A stretch of 34,150 nt of DNA from a virus. Below the pieces are notes generated by a model. It was not told the origin of the DNA, searched no databases, and worked only from the letters and a program-made list of their open reading frames with translations. The DNA lies in the IMG/VR virus record IMGVR_UViG_3300030098_002080, positions 1 to 34,150 of that record; one strand, written 5' to 3'. How positions within the stretch are numbered: position 1 is the stretch's first letter; each line of letters opens with the position of its first letter. The translations under genes and the position numbers were made by a program. This document shows positions 1-5,794 of this stretch, piece by piece.

Positions 1-98
1 AGTCACTGGGACTAACACTACCGGAACAATTTCTAGTGGGTCTAACAGCCTGACGGTTGCGTCAGCAACAGGCATCAACGTTGGTGATTTTGTTGTTG
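1..98. repeat. Terminal direct repeat, left copy
   Basis: These bases are identical to 34051-34148 at the other end of the window; the match breaks at base 99 (g here, a at the right end). A repeat of this size at both ends is what a circular or terminally redundant contig gives. It lies inside the fibre gene and keeps its reading frame across the joint, so it is not a separate element. Confidence 0.95.
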
Positions 99-568
99 GT
101 GAGGGTATCGCACCAGGCACTACGGTTTCAGCGATTAGTGGCACAACGATCACGTTGTCAGGAGTTGTAGGCGCAACACTTAGCACTGATCCAGTTGCGT
201 TTTACATTGCGAACAAAGCACTTAGTCCTGGTTTGGTTGGTGGTCAGTTGTGTAGGGCATGGGTAAATTTTGATGGTACAGGAACAGTGGCAATACGTGG
301 AAGTTTTAATATTAGCAGTATTACAGATAATGGTTCCCCCGGATGGTACAAAGCAAATTTTATTACAAATATGTCGGATACAAATTATGCAGTTGTTGGG
401 TCTGCTAGACCAGACACTGGTACCTCACATGGTGGACACTTCTTATTAGGTAGATCTGGTAACAGTTTGGCTGTTACAGAAGTTGATGGAGTAACATTTA
501 CAACTTGTAGAAATGATCAAAGCACTTACACGGACAGCCCTGTCATCTGTTTGGCAGTCTTCCGATAA
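1..568 (+). CDS. Tail fibre / receptor-binding protein, 3' part (gene begins at 33770)
   Basis: This is the C-terminal part of a 282-residue protein whose 5' part is at 33770-34050. Base 2 is the first base of a codon in the joined frame, and no stop occurs before 566-568. The middle is a Gly/Ser/Thr-rich segment typical of beta-structured fibre shafts. The last ~110 residues form a domain beginning CRAWVNFDGTGTVAIR and ending in AVFR, closely resembling the whole protein at 32954-33310, so the two are paralogues. By analogy with podovirus fibres the C-terminal domain should contact the host surface; that is inference. The frame also has an internal ATG at 155, but starting there would discard the N-terminal attachment domain. 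Base composition is more AT-rich than in the capsid genes. Confidence 0.8.
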   Translation, partial: VTGTNTTGTISSGSNSLTVASATGINVGDFVVGEGIAPGTTVSAISGTTITLSGVVGATLSTDPVAFYIANKALSPGLVGGQLCRAWVNFDGTGTVAIRGSFNISSITDNGSPGWYKANFITNMSDTNYAVVGSARPDTGTSHGGHFLLGRSGNSLAVTEVDGVTFTTCRNDQSTYTDSPVICLAVFR

Positions 569-594
569 CCGAAATTAATTAACAGGCCGAGCAT

Positions 595-879
595 ATGCCA
601 GAAGATTTCCTTAGTATTATCAGTGATTTAGGTGGCACTATGGCCTCTCTGGCCTTTGCCGGATATCTAATTGTGTATTTGCTGAAGGGTTTTGCGGCAG
701 AACGTGAAATACACCTCACGAAAGATTCAAAAAATGATGAAGCGCTCCAAAAATTAATGCGAGAAAGTAATGCAGCTTTAATAACTACTATGGAACAAAC
801 AAACCTGACTTTATCAGAAATGCGTGTCGCTATTAGTCAGCTTCATGAAAGTATTGTGAACATTCAAAGAAAACCTTAA
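595..879 (+). CDS. Small membrane protein with cytoplasmic coiled coil, possible holin or spanin-like lysis protein
   Basis: The 94-residue product has one hydrophobic segment at about residues 15-33 (LAFAGYLIVYLL core). A charged, helical C-terminal half follows, with heptad-like spacing of Leu, Met and Ile. It sits 10 bases before the endolysin gene and 26 bases after the fibre gene, the usual place for a holin in a lysis cassette. A single transmembrane segment followed by a coiled coil is seen in some small holins and in Rz-type spanins; there is no signal that decides between them. I recognise no named family. The lysis role rests on position and topology only. Confidence 0.6.
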   Translation: MPEDFLSIISDLGGTMASLAFAGYLIVYLLKGFAAEREIHLTKDSKNDEALQKLMRESNAALITTMEQTNLTLSEMRVAISQLHESIVNIQRKP

Positions 880-889
880 GTAAAACTTT

Positions 890-1300
890 ATGAGCAACAC
901 AGTCGAATGTTCCAAGCATTTCAGCCGCGATGAACTAAAATGTTCTTTTGCGCCTGACGCGGAAGTTTTAATGTGTGCTTTTTTTATGGAAAAGCTGGAA
1001 GAGCTGCGCGAAGAGTGGGGGAGACCGATGCACCTAAGTAGCGCGTACAGAACAGAAGACCACCCACGCGAGCGCACCAAGCCCTTAAAATATGACCATC
1101 TGGGCAATCCGTTACCCCGTGGGGGTATGCACGCCCGTGGAAGAGCCTGCGATGTATTGATTGCAGGCAGTGATGCAGTGGCTTTTTTGCGGGTAGCGCT
1201 TAAGTATTTTTCGGGTATTGGCCTAAGTCAGAAGGCTGACTGGAACCAGCGCTTCATACATTTGGATGACCGCACTAATCCTGCTATCTGGACGTACTAA
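890..1300 (+). CDS. Endolysin, M15 family zinc peptidase (D-Ala-D-Ala carboxypeptidase-like)
   Basis: The 136-residue product has the M15A signature: SSAYR at residues 50-54, then GMHARGRACDV with His81 and Asp88, and FIHLD with His124. In this family the two histidines and the aspartate bind the catalytic zinc, and the enzyme cuts peptide cross-links of peptidoglycan. The length fits a single-domain endolysin with no wall-binding module. There is no signal peptide, so release would depend on a holin, for which the genes on both sides are candidates. Its stop overlaps the start of the next gene (TAATG). Confidence 0.85.
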   Translation: MSNTVECSKHFSRDELKCSFAPDAEVLMCAFFMEKLEELREEWGRPMHLSSAYRTEDHPRERTKPLKYDHLGNPLPRGGMHARGRACDVLIAGSDAVAFLRVALKYFSGIGLSQKADWNQRFIHLDDRTNPAIWTY

Positions 1301-1458
1301 TGGACATATTTAACGCAATCGTAGATTCAGGTGGGCTGGAACTAATTTTAGCAGCAACCGGCATGGGCGCAGCGATACCTGCTGTAGTCATGTATAAGAA
1401 GATTCGGAAGGCGAAACAAACAGGCGAGCAAGTCAAAAAACGCTTCGGCTTTTTTTAG
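1300..1458 (+). CDS. 52-residue single-span membrane protein, possible second holin
   Basis: The ATG overlaps the endolysin stop codon (TAATG), a common coupling arrangement. The product has a hydrophobic stretch at about residues 12-31 (ELILAATGMGAAIPAVVMY) followed by a short, strongly basic tail with seven Lys or Arg in about 16 residues. A small one-span protein with a positive cytoplasmic tail next to the endolysin fits a holin or antiholin, but I recognise no family. The end of the coding sequence is part of the hairpin at 1435-1456, so the gene and its terminator overlap. Confidence 0.6.
   Translation: MDIFNAIVDSGGLELILAATGMGAAIPAVVMYKKIRKAKQTGEQVKKRFGFF
1435..1456 (+). terminator. 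Probable intrinsic terminator of the late operon
   Basis: Six A residues, a bulged C, GC, a UUCG tetraloop, GC and seven T residues form a hairpin with a U tract on the plus strand. UUCG closed by a C-G pair is an unusually stable loop. The GC stem is only two pairs long, so strength is uncertain. It lies exactly where rightward late transcription should end before the leftward integrase gene. Confidence 0.55.
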
Positions 1459-1466
1459 TACCTTTG

Positions 1467-1519
1467 TGTTGCCAATGTTGCCAGTGTGGATTGCAACGCT
1501 TTGGCTGATCTTTGTTGCC
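1467..1519. repeat. Integrase arm-type repeats, left side of attP (TGTTGCC motifs)
   Basis: TGTTGCCAATGT lies at 1467-1478, an overlapping TGTTGCCA at 1476-1483 and TGTTGCC at 1513-1519. The full 12-base form recurs at 1646-1657 on the other side of the tRNA-like core. Direct repeats flanking the core are the usual layout of arm-binding sites of tyrosine integrases; the binding itself is inferred. Confidence 0.5.
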
Positions 1520-1537
1520 CTAAGTTATTGTAATTAT

Positions 1538-1587
1538 TGGTAGCAGAGGGGAGACTTGAACTCCCGACCTTGCGATTATGAATCGTA
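1538..1587 (-). other. attP: attP core: 3' half of a CAU-anticodon tRNA
   Basis: Read on the minus strand this is the 3' part of a tRNA. It has an anticodon loop TTCATAA (anticodon CAU) at 1582-1576, the 3' anticodon strand, a five-base variable loop, a T stem-loop GGGAG-TTCAAGT-CTCCC, the 3' acceptor strand CTCTGCT, discriminator A and an encoded CCA at 1540-1538. No matching 5' half follows: the acceptor partner AGCAGAG and a D arm are absent at 1588-1660. Integration into such a site restores the host tRNA 3' end. The tRNA is an elongator Met or an Ile2 type; its identity is not decided here. The crossover point cannot be seen without the host sequence. Confidence 0.8.
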
Positions 1588-1645
1588 AATTAGTAAAGCC
1601 GCTAGCCCGCTAAATATCTAGCCTTCAACGACTGGCTACAAAGTT

Positions 1646-1657
1646 TGTTGCCAATGT
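1646..1657. repeat. Integrase arm-type repeat, right side of attP
   Basis: The 12 bases TGTTGCCAATGT are identical to 1467-1478 and in the same orientation. They lie between the tRNA-derived core and the end of the integrase gene, where one arm of attP is expected. Confidence 0.5.
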
Positions 1658-1668
1658 ATTGACAACAC

Positions 1669-2736
1669 TCACAGGCGATTGACTAGGCTCTGGACTTCCA
1701 CCGTTTGACTGTTGAGGTAGCCCAGCGTCGTGGTTAGTTGCTGATGACGTAGTAGCTTTTGAACCAAAACAGGTGACTCACCCGCAGCTAGTAACTCTGT
1801 GGCTACGGTAGCCCGAAAGCCGTGCAACACTTTTGGCCCTCTCAAGCCAAGCTGATCCAATACTTTTTTGAAGCTGTGCCCTGCACTGCTGTAGTCCCGC
1901 CAGAACTTCCTACCGCTCCCATCATCACAGACGTAGGCTTCGCCGTCATGCGCTTCTGCATCTAAAAATTGCCGCAGTGGTTTTGCTATTGGCAGGATTG
2001 CGTCGGCCCGACCTTTGGTTTGCCAATCTTTGTCAGACTCCAGCCAGATGCCCTGGTTTAGTATGTGGTCCCAGCGTAGGTTGATTAGCTCGCTAGCACG
2101 CATGCCCGTGTAGCGAAACAGATAAAAGGCTCGACGCAGTACAATGAAGCGTCGTGAGCCGGTTTCTTTTAGTTTACGCTCTATGTACTCACGCATCAGC
2201 TCTAACTCATCACGACTCCAAGTCTGCGGCACTACTGTGACAGCGCGGAGTTGTTTGAGCTTGACGGGCTTGACCAACAATTCTTCTTCAAAAGCCCAAT
2301 TATAGAATCGATTTACGTTGCGGATATGGTGGTTAATCGTGCGGTCGTTTAAGCCACGATGTCGCTCCTGGGCAATGAAAAGGTCTAGAGAGCTGCGGCG
2401 ATGGTCGTCGAGTGCGTAGTTTCCAGTCGCTTGCTTCCAGCGTTTTAGTGAGTCTGTGTAGGTGTAGACAGTGCGTGGGCTGTTGCGGGTCTGACAGTAT
2501 TCAAGGAAACGTTTGGTCGCCATCTGCAAATCAATCAACTGCGTGCCTGTTGTCAAGCCCAATTGATGTTGCAGTGCTAGCAGTCTGTCTTCTAGTAGCT
2601 TTTTTTGTTCGTCATCAGTCAGCCCGTAAAGTTCTGCAAATGACGCAATCTTTTTGCGGACACGCTTACCCGCAACATATAGCTGCGCTTGCCAGATTTT
2701 TCTAGCGTGGTTCTGGGTAAGTAGTTGAGGTTTCAT
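1669..2736 (-). CDS. int: Tyrosine-family site-specific integrase
   Basis: The 355-residue product has a basic N-terminal region of the arm-binding type (about 1-60), a SAM-like core-binding domain (about 70-155) and a C-terminal catalytic domain. The catalytic set is visible: Arg213 in GMRASELINLRW, Lys241 in TKGR, His305 and Arg308 in HGFR, His331 in LLRHQ and the nucleophile Tyr340 in LGYL. Length is typical of phage integrases. It catalyses recombination between attP, just beyond its 3' end at 1538-1587, and the matching host tRNA gene. It is transcribed away from the immunity region on the minus strand. The ATG at 2736 has no clear ribosome binding site ahead of it. Confidence 0.97.
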   Translation of the reverse strand: MKPQLLTQNHARKIWQAQLYVAGKRVRKKIASFAELYGLTDDEQKKLLEDRLLALQHQLGLTTGTQLIDLQMATKRFLEYCQTRNSPRTVYTYTDSLKRWKQATGNYALDDHRRSSLDLFIAQERHRGLNDRTINHHIRNVNRFYNWAFEEELLVKPVKLKQLRAVTVVPQTWSRDELELMREYIERKLKETGSRRFIVLRRAFYLFRYTGMRASELINLRWDHILNQGIWLESDKDWQTKGRADAILPIAKPLRQFLDAEAHDGEAYVCDDGSGRKFWRDYSSAGHSFKKVLDQLGLRGPKVLHGFRATVATELLAAGESPVLVQKLLRHQQLTTTLGYLNSQTVEVQSLVNRL

Positions 2737-2797
2737 TGCGTAATAATTTTAACAAAATGAATAGTAAGCAGGTGCTAATAAAAAAAATTAGTGTATA

Positions 2798-2826
2798 ATT
2801 ATAGTGGGGGAGGGACAATCAAGTAA
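2798..2826 (-). promoter_or_regulatory. Candidate promoter for the integrase gene
   Basis: On the minus strand a perfect TATAAT lies at 2803-2798. A weak -35 (TTACTT) lies 17 bases upstream at 2826-2821. The site is about 60 bases ahead of the integrase ATG. The poor -35 suggests an activator or a weak promoter. Confidence 0.3.
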
Positions 2827-2837
2827 CACTTTTTAAA

Positions 2838-2854
2838 CACCTTTTTACAAGGTG
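2838..2854 (-). terminator. Hairpin after the repressor gene
   Basis: CACCTT and AAGGTG form a perfect six-pair stem with a five-base loop. On the minus strand it starts 13 bases beyond the repressor stop and is followed by TTTAAAAAG, so the U tract is poor. It may separate repressor and integrase transcription. Confidence 0.4.
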
Positions 2855-2866
2855 CTTAAGATCTGC

Positions 2867-3289
2867 TCAGGCTTCAGCGGGATGATGCAGAACTTTGAAT
2901 TTGTGTGTTTTCGTCGTCCCCCCCATTACTTTTTTTCTTTTTAGCTCTGCTTGTAATTCCTCCACTTTACCTTCCAGCAATTCAATTATTTTATCTTTTG
3001 AGGCCAGCAGTTCATCGCGTTGCGAACTAGCATTTTGATAAATTTTACCCGCTTCGCTGTTGACACCAGGCAGAAACGGATCACCTTCACCAGTTATCAG
3101 CCAAGTTGTGTTATAGCCACCCGCTAAGGCTTTCTTAAGCATTGTTGAAGACAGCCCCCTTGTACCTTTTAACACTTGTATCAGTTGTGGGGCACTAACT
3201 CCCCAGTCCCTAGCAAGTGCGCTTTTATTGCCTTTTTTACTATCAATGTAAAAATTTAATCGTTCAATGATTTCAGCATTTTCTGCCAT
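2867..3289 (-). CDS. Phage repressor-like HTH protein with coiled-coil C terminus
   Basis: The 140-residue product has an N-terminal helix-turn-helix at about residues 19-42 (KSALARDWGVSAPQLIQVL). The motif NTTWLITGEGDPF follows at about 60-72, as in the CI-type repressor N domain of many Gram-negative phages. Residues 90-125 are a charged coiled coil, and the tail is short and basic. There is no S24/LexA peptidase domain, so RecA-driven self-cleavage is not expected. The gene points left, opposite to the small HTH gene at 3428, across a space full of inverted repeats. That is the layout of a lysis-lysogeny switch. It should bind those operators and silence rightward early transcription. Confidence 0.8.
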   Translation of the reverse strand: MAENAEIIERLNFYIDSKKGNKSALARDWGVSAPQLIQVLKGTRGLSSTMLKKALAGGYNTTWLITGEGDPFLPGVNSEAGKIYQNASSQRDELLASKDKIIELLEGKVEELQAELKRKKVMGGTTKTHKFKVLHHPAEA

Positions 3290-3318
3290 AGATTACCACG
3301 CTTGGAAAAAATTGTGAT

Positions 3319-3340
3319 TGCAAAGTAAATCATCTTTGCA
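3319..3340. promoter_or_regulatory. Inverted repeat, candidate operator 1
   Basis: TGCAAAG (3319-3325) and CTTTGCA (3334-3340) form a perfect seven-base inverted repeat with an eight-base spacer. It lies about 30 bases ahead of the repressor start. The half-site shares the CAAAG core with the second inverted repeat at 3364-3390. Confidence 0.55.
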
Positions 3341-3363
3341 TATGTTAAATAGCAATGTTAAAT
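3335..3363 (+). promoter_or_regulatory. Candidate rightward early promoter
   Basis: TTTGCA (3335-3340) and TTAAAT (3358-3363) each match four of six consensus bases and are exactly 17 bases apart. The -35 overlaps operator 1 and the -10 adjoins operator 2, so bound repressor would block polymerase. The choice of hexamers is tentative in this AT-rich stretch. Confidence 0.35.
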
Positions 3364-3367
3364 AACA
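3342..3367 (+). repeat. Tandem 13-base direct repeat between the operators
   Basis: ATGTTAAATAGCA (3342-3354) is followed at once by ATGTTAAATAACA (3355-3367), with one difference. It sets the spacing between the two inverted repeats and covers the likely -10 region. It could be another protein site or a simple local duplication. Confidence 0.5.
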
Positions 3368-3390
3368 AAGCTACCATAGCTAGCTTTGTT
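3364..3390. promoter_or_regulatory. Inverted repeat, candidate operator 2
   Basis: AACAAAGCTA and TAGCTTTGTT form a perfect ten-base inverted repeat around a seven-base spacer. It is the longest perfect dyad in the immunity region and sits just downstream of the candidate early promoter. The CAAAG half-site core is shared with operator 1. A TTTGCAAA palindrome follows at 3389-3396. Confidence 0.6.
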
Positions 3391-3427
3391 TGCAAACTAA
3401 ACATAGCAACACAGCAAAATTTGGGCA

Positions 3428-3625
3428 ATGAATTTATCAACTCAGTGCAAATTTTATGGCGTGAAGATCAAAGATATAGCGGTCGAAACAGGGTTTACGC
3501 CCGTATACGTTTCGCAGGTTTTAAAGAATCACAGACGCAACACTGATATTGAGCAGATAACTTTAGTCGCCCTCTCCAATCGCAAAGAAGAGCTGCTGAC
3601 CGCTCTATTAAAGGAGTCCGCGTGA
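3428..3625 (+). CDS. Small HTH protein, Cro-like
   Basis: The 65-residue product contains an apparent helix-turn-helix at about residues 11-34 (VKIKDIAVETGFTPVYVSQV). It is the first rightward gene, divergent from the repressor, with the operators between them. By position it should act like Cro: a small competitor of the repressor at the shared operators. Sequence similarity to any named Cro family is not evident to me. The ribosome binding site ahead of the ATG is weak. Its stop overlaps the GTG start of the next gene. Confidence 0.65.
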   Translation: MNLSTQCKFYGVKIKDIAVETGFTPVYVSQVLKNHRRNTDIEQITLVALSNRKEELLTALLKESA

Positions 3626-3816
3626 GCGACACCACAGAAGAAACTTTGAAAGAAGTACTGAACCTTCTGCGCGGGCTGCGACTAGATGTCAACCACCTAG
3701 CCAAAGCGCAAGGTGTGCCCGTGATGACAGAACAAAACAGCCTGCTAATGGAACGCCAGAAACTTACAAACAGAGAGGCTGTTGCCCAGGCTTTGGAAAA
3801 GTCCAAAGCTAATTAG
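3622..3816 (+). CDS. Short helical hypothetical protein
   Basis: The product is 64 residues with a GTG start that overlaps the preceding stop (GTGA), so translation is probably coupled. It is rich in Leu, Glu and Lys, with an amphipathic helix at about residues 5-28 and no Cys or membrane segment. I do not recognise the family. It belongs to the immediate-early operon. A GC hairpin (CCGCC, TGTT, GGCGG) at 3818-3831 follows directly but has no T run, so it is not a clear terminator. Confidence 0.55.
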   Translation: MSDTTEETLKEVLNLLRGLRLDVNHLAKAQGVPVMTEQNSLLMERQKLTNREAVAQALEKSKAN

Positions 3817-3916
3817 CCCGCCTGTTGGCGGCAGTACCTGGACTCACCAGAGTTCTCTTGAGATGAAAGCGGTTTATCTCATCTGCCGCCATTTCACACA
3901 CTACATGGAGTTAGTT

Positions 3917-4099
3917 ATGAGCCGCGTTGAATACCTGTTTGATCTTGAAGTACAAAGCACTAAGTCTCGCCTACTGCGTCCCGCCCAACAACACACCCTA
4001 CGCCGTTTTTATTGGTGGGTGCGCTTAAAGTATTTGACCGTCAAGTGGTGGTATCGAAATAACAGAACAAGAAATAGAACAAAGCTGGTTACGCGCTAA
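3917..4099 (+). CDS. Short basic, Trp-rich hypothetical protein
   Basis: The ATG at 3917 has GGAG at 3907-3910, a good ribosome binding site, and gives 60 residues. Possible upstream starts of the same frame lack such a site. The protein is strongly basic, with an aromatic cluster (FYWWVRLKYL) at about residues 31-40. The last 15 residues are a low-complexity Arg/Asn/Thr stretch encoded where another frame (4038 onward) looks more like a gene. The real protein might be shorter or might shift into that frame. No family recognised. Confidence 0.45.
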   Translation: MSRVEYLFDLEVQSTKSRLLRPAQQHTLRRFYWWVRLKYLTVKWWYRNNRTRNRTKLVTR

Positions 4100-4199
4100 A
4101 GCAAGACACGAAGCCTTTTTAGACGAAACCAAACGACTAAAACGCCAAAACAGTTACTGGAAATACCGAGCTAAGTTTGCTCAGAAAAATATTTGTTTT

Positions 4200-4391
4200 T
4201 TGTACGCATGCGAATGCGGGAAACTGGTCGGGGCAAAGCACGCTTTGAATTGTCCAGACCGTGATTTAACGCCTGTTATGCCGTCAGATTTTTTATTGAT
4301 TGAACGCCTACAACGAAAGGATGATTTATTTAACGATTCAAACTGGGACTATGACGCCGACGTGGAGAAGCTAGCCGAATTGCTGTCGTGA
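4200..4391 (+). CDS. Hypothetical protein; frame open from 4038 without a usual start
   Basis: From the TTG at 4200 the product is 63 residues and holds a Cys pair and a third Cys (CECGKLVGAKHALNC), possibly metal-binding. The frame is open back to 4038, just after a TGA at 4035. The upstream part reads like protein (ITEQEIEQSWLRAKARHEAF and more), with helical charged character, yet contains no ATG, GTG, TTG or CTG before 4200, and TTG 4200 has no ribosome binding site. Explanations are a rare start codon, a frameshift from the gene at 3917, or a sequence error. The TGA at 4389 is the only stop between this frame and the zinc-knuckle gene in the same frame. Confidence 0.5.
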   Translation: MYACECGKLVGAKHALNCPDRDLTPVMPSDFLLIERLQRKDDLFNDSNWDYDADVEKLAELLS

Positions 4392-4400
4392 GGAGTTCCC

Positions 4401-5252
4401 CTGGCAGGTGAGAAGAACCGCAAGTACTTTCCCAAGCCCTGTGTATATTGTGGGAGGTACTTCACACCGCGAAATTCTAATCACAGACACTGTAGCATGA
4501 AGTGCAGTGCCGCGCGTGCAAGCCAAGAGCATCGCGCAAAAGTGATGAAACGTTGCGCTCAATGTGAGCAGATGTTTTATAACCGAAACAGTGCTGCCAA
4601 GTATTGTAATCAAGATTGCTATTTAGTTGCTGCACGGTCCAGACGAAAGGGAAACGCACCAGGTTGGACACCCCAACAGATGCAGTGTCCACAATGCGCA
4701 AAGTTTTTTAGTCAGAACAGCGTCAACCACCAGTATTGTACGCGGGCCTGTTACACCGCAATGAAGCGACATCTGAGTTATGTACGCTTGAAAGCTAGCA
4801 GTCGTACTGACTGCAAGGGCTGTGGGACACCACTCACCGAACTAGGCCGCGTGTTCTGCAGTGTTTCGTGTAGGACTAAGCACTATCTGGTCGGTAAACG
4901 CCTATACAAAAAAACCTGCCCGATGTGCAGGACTCAGTTTGAAACACACAACAAAGGACGCCAGCACTGCAGCAGGACTTGTAGTAATAGGGCGACAGCA
5001 CGCAAAAAACAGGACGACGCATCAGCACGCGAAGACGCCAGTCTTAGATATAAAGAGCTGCGTCAGACAATGGAAAGTCGGGTGAAGCACAGTAAGCTGA
5101 TGCCACTGGAAACTGCTTATGCGGACTCGATCCAGGCGTTTTTAAAGCGTGGTGGCACTATAAAACAATTTCAGCCGCAGGACGCAAAGAAGCCAAAAAC
5201 GGCGGTGCCTGGAAACTTTTGGTCGTTCGATCAATACGACGCAGAACCATGA
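4401..5252 (+). CDS. Five-module zinc-knuckle protein, apparent CTG start
   Basis: From CTG at 4401 the product is 283 residues. Five Cys4 modules follow one another: C14/17/31/35, C52/55/69/73, C96/99/113/117, C138/141/153/157 and C173/176/190/194. Four have the exact spacing C-x2-C-x13-C-x3-C; the fourth has x11. Each should bind one zinc. The first ATG of the frame, at 4497, falls inside module 1 and would remove three of its four cysteines. CTG 4401 has GAGGAG at 4390-4395, five bases upstream, and no other usual start precedes module 1. The C-terminal third is helical and contains FLKRGGTIKQF. Nucleic-acid binding is likely; the precise role is unknown. The stop overlaps the next ATG. 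Confidence 0.75.
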   Translation: MAGEKNRKYFPKPCVYCGRYFTPRNSNHRHCSMKCSAARASQEHRAKVMKRCAQCEQMFYNRNSAAKYCNQDCYLVAARSRRKGNAPGWTPQQMQCPQCAKFFSQNSVNHQYCTRACYTAMKRHLSYVRLKASSRTDCKGCGTPLTELGRVFCSVSCRTKHYLVGKRLYKKTCPMCRTQFETHNKGRQHCSRTCSNRATARKKQDDASAREDASLRYKELRQTMESRVKHSKLMPLETAYADSIQAFLKRGGTIKQFQPQDAKKPKTAVPGNFWSFDQYDAEP

Positions 5253-5641
5253 AGCGGGATTACTCAATCATTGGTGAAGAGTTTGGCGATTTGCGCGTGT
5301 TGGCGTTTGAAGAAACAAAAAAACGCTCTCCGAAGTCAGGGGCAAGAACCTTCTGGAGATGCCTCTGCTTGGTCTGCGGTAACGAGTGTGTCATCGAACG
5401 CAATAACTTAGTCAGCGGCAATACCAGTAGCTGCGGTTGTCAATGGGGACTTCGTGAGAGAGTAGCCTGGTTGGTTGGATGCAATCTTAGCACAGTTTCG
5501 ACTGTGCTAGCTGGCGGCAAAAAAAAAGGCGGGCAAGGAACTATCCATTGGTCACTGGCTGAACGAATTCGGGCAGTTGCGGAATTAGTTGGAGTCAAAG
5601 GCCGCAAATACAGTGATCCGAATAAACGTGAAATAAAATAA
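5249..5641 (+). CDS. Zinc-ribbon protein with LacI-like HTH
   Basis: The ATG at 5249 overlaps the preceding stop (ATGA) and gives 130 residues. Residues 5-65 match a zinc-ribbon module common in phage DNA-binding proteins and homing endonucleases: EEFGDLRVL, then WRCLCLVCG and later SCGC, with four Cys placed to bind zinc. Residues 72-118 resemble a LacI-type headpiece: VAWLVGCNLSTVSTVLAGG, then a helix RIRAVAELVG. No nuclease motif is visible, so it is more likely a regulator than a homing enzyme. It follows the zinc-knuckle gene with no gap, so the two may work together in early control. Function inferred from domains only. Confidence 0.65.
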   Translation: MKRDYSIIGEEFGDLRVLAFEETKKRSPKSGARTFWRCLCLVCGNECVIERNNLVSGNTSSCGCQWGLRERVAWLVGCNLSTVSTVLAGGKKKGGQGTIHWSLAERIRAVAELVGVKGRKYSDPNKREIK

Positions 5642-5794
5642 AATTAAGCTACCGGCCAACTCGCGGTGTGTCCTCCCGCTGGGATTCCGATCACCAGTAA
5701 AAAATCACACCATTCATTTGGCGACTAAGCAATAGCCCCTTCACTCAACTCAGGCCACGCTGTCGGTAGCACCAATTTTAACGCACAGGACAAA
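5642..5794. other. Short intergenic region without a gene
   Basis: I see no coding frame or clear terminator. GCTACCG near 5648 and CGGTAGC near 5764 form a distant seven-base inverted repeat. No convincing -35/-10 pair was found, though a promoter for the following gene would be expected here. Confidence 0.4.

Noticed and set aside
3355-3546. 63-codon plus-strand frame starting in the operator region.
   Set aside because: It runs through the dyads and overlaps the Cro-like gene, which has the HTH pattern; it has no ribosome binding site.
4371-4701. Two minus-strand frames opposite the first zinc modules.
   Set aside because: The Cys spacing on the plus strand is too regular to be chance, and the minus frames show no pattern or start site.
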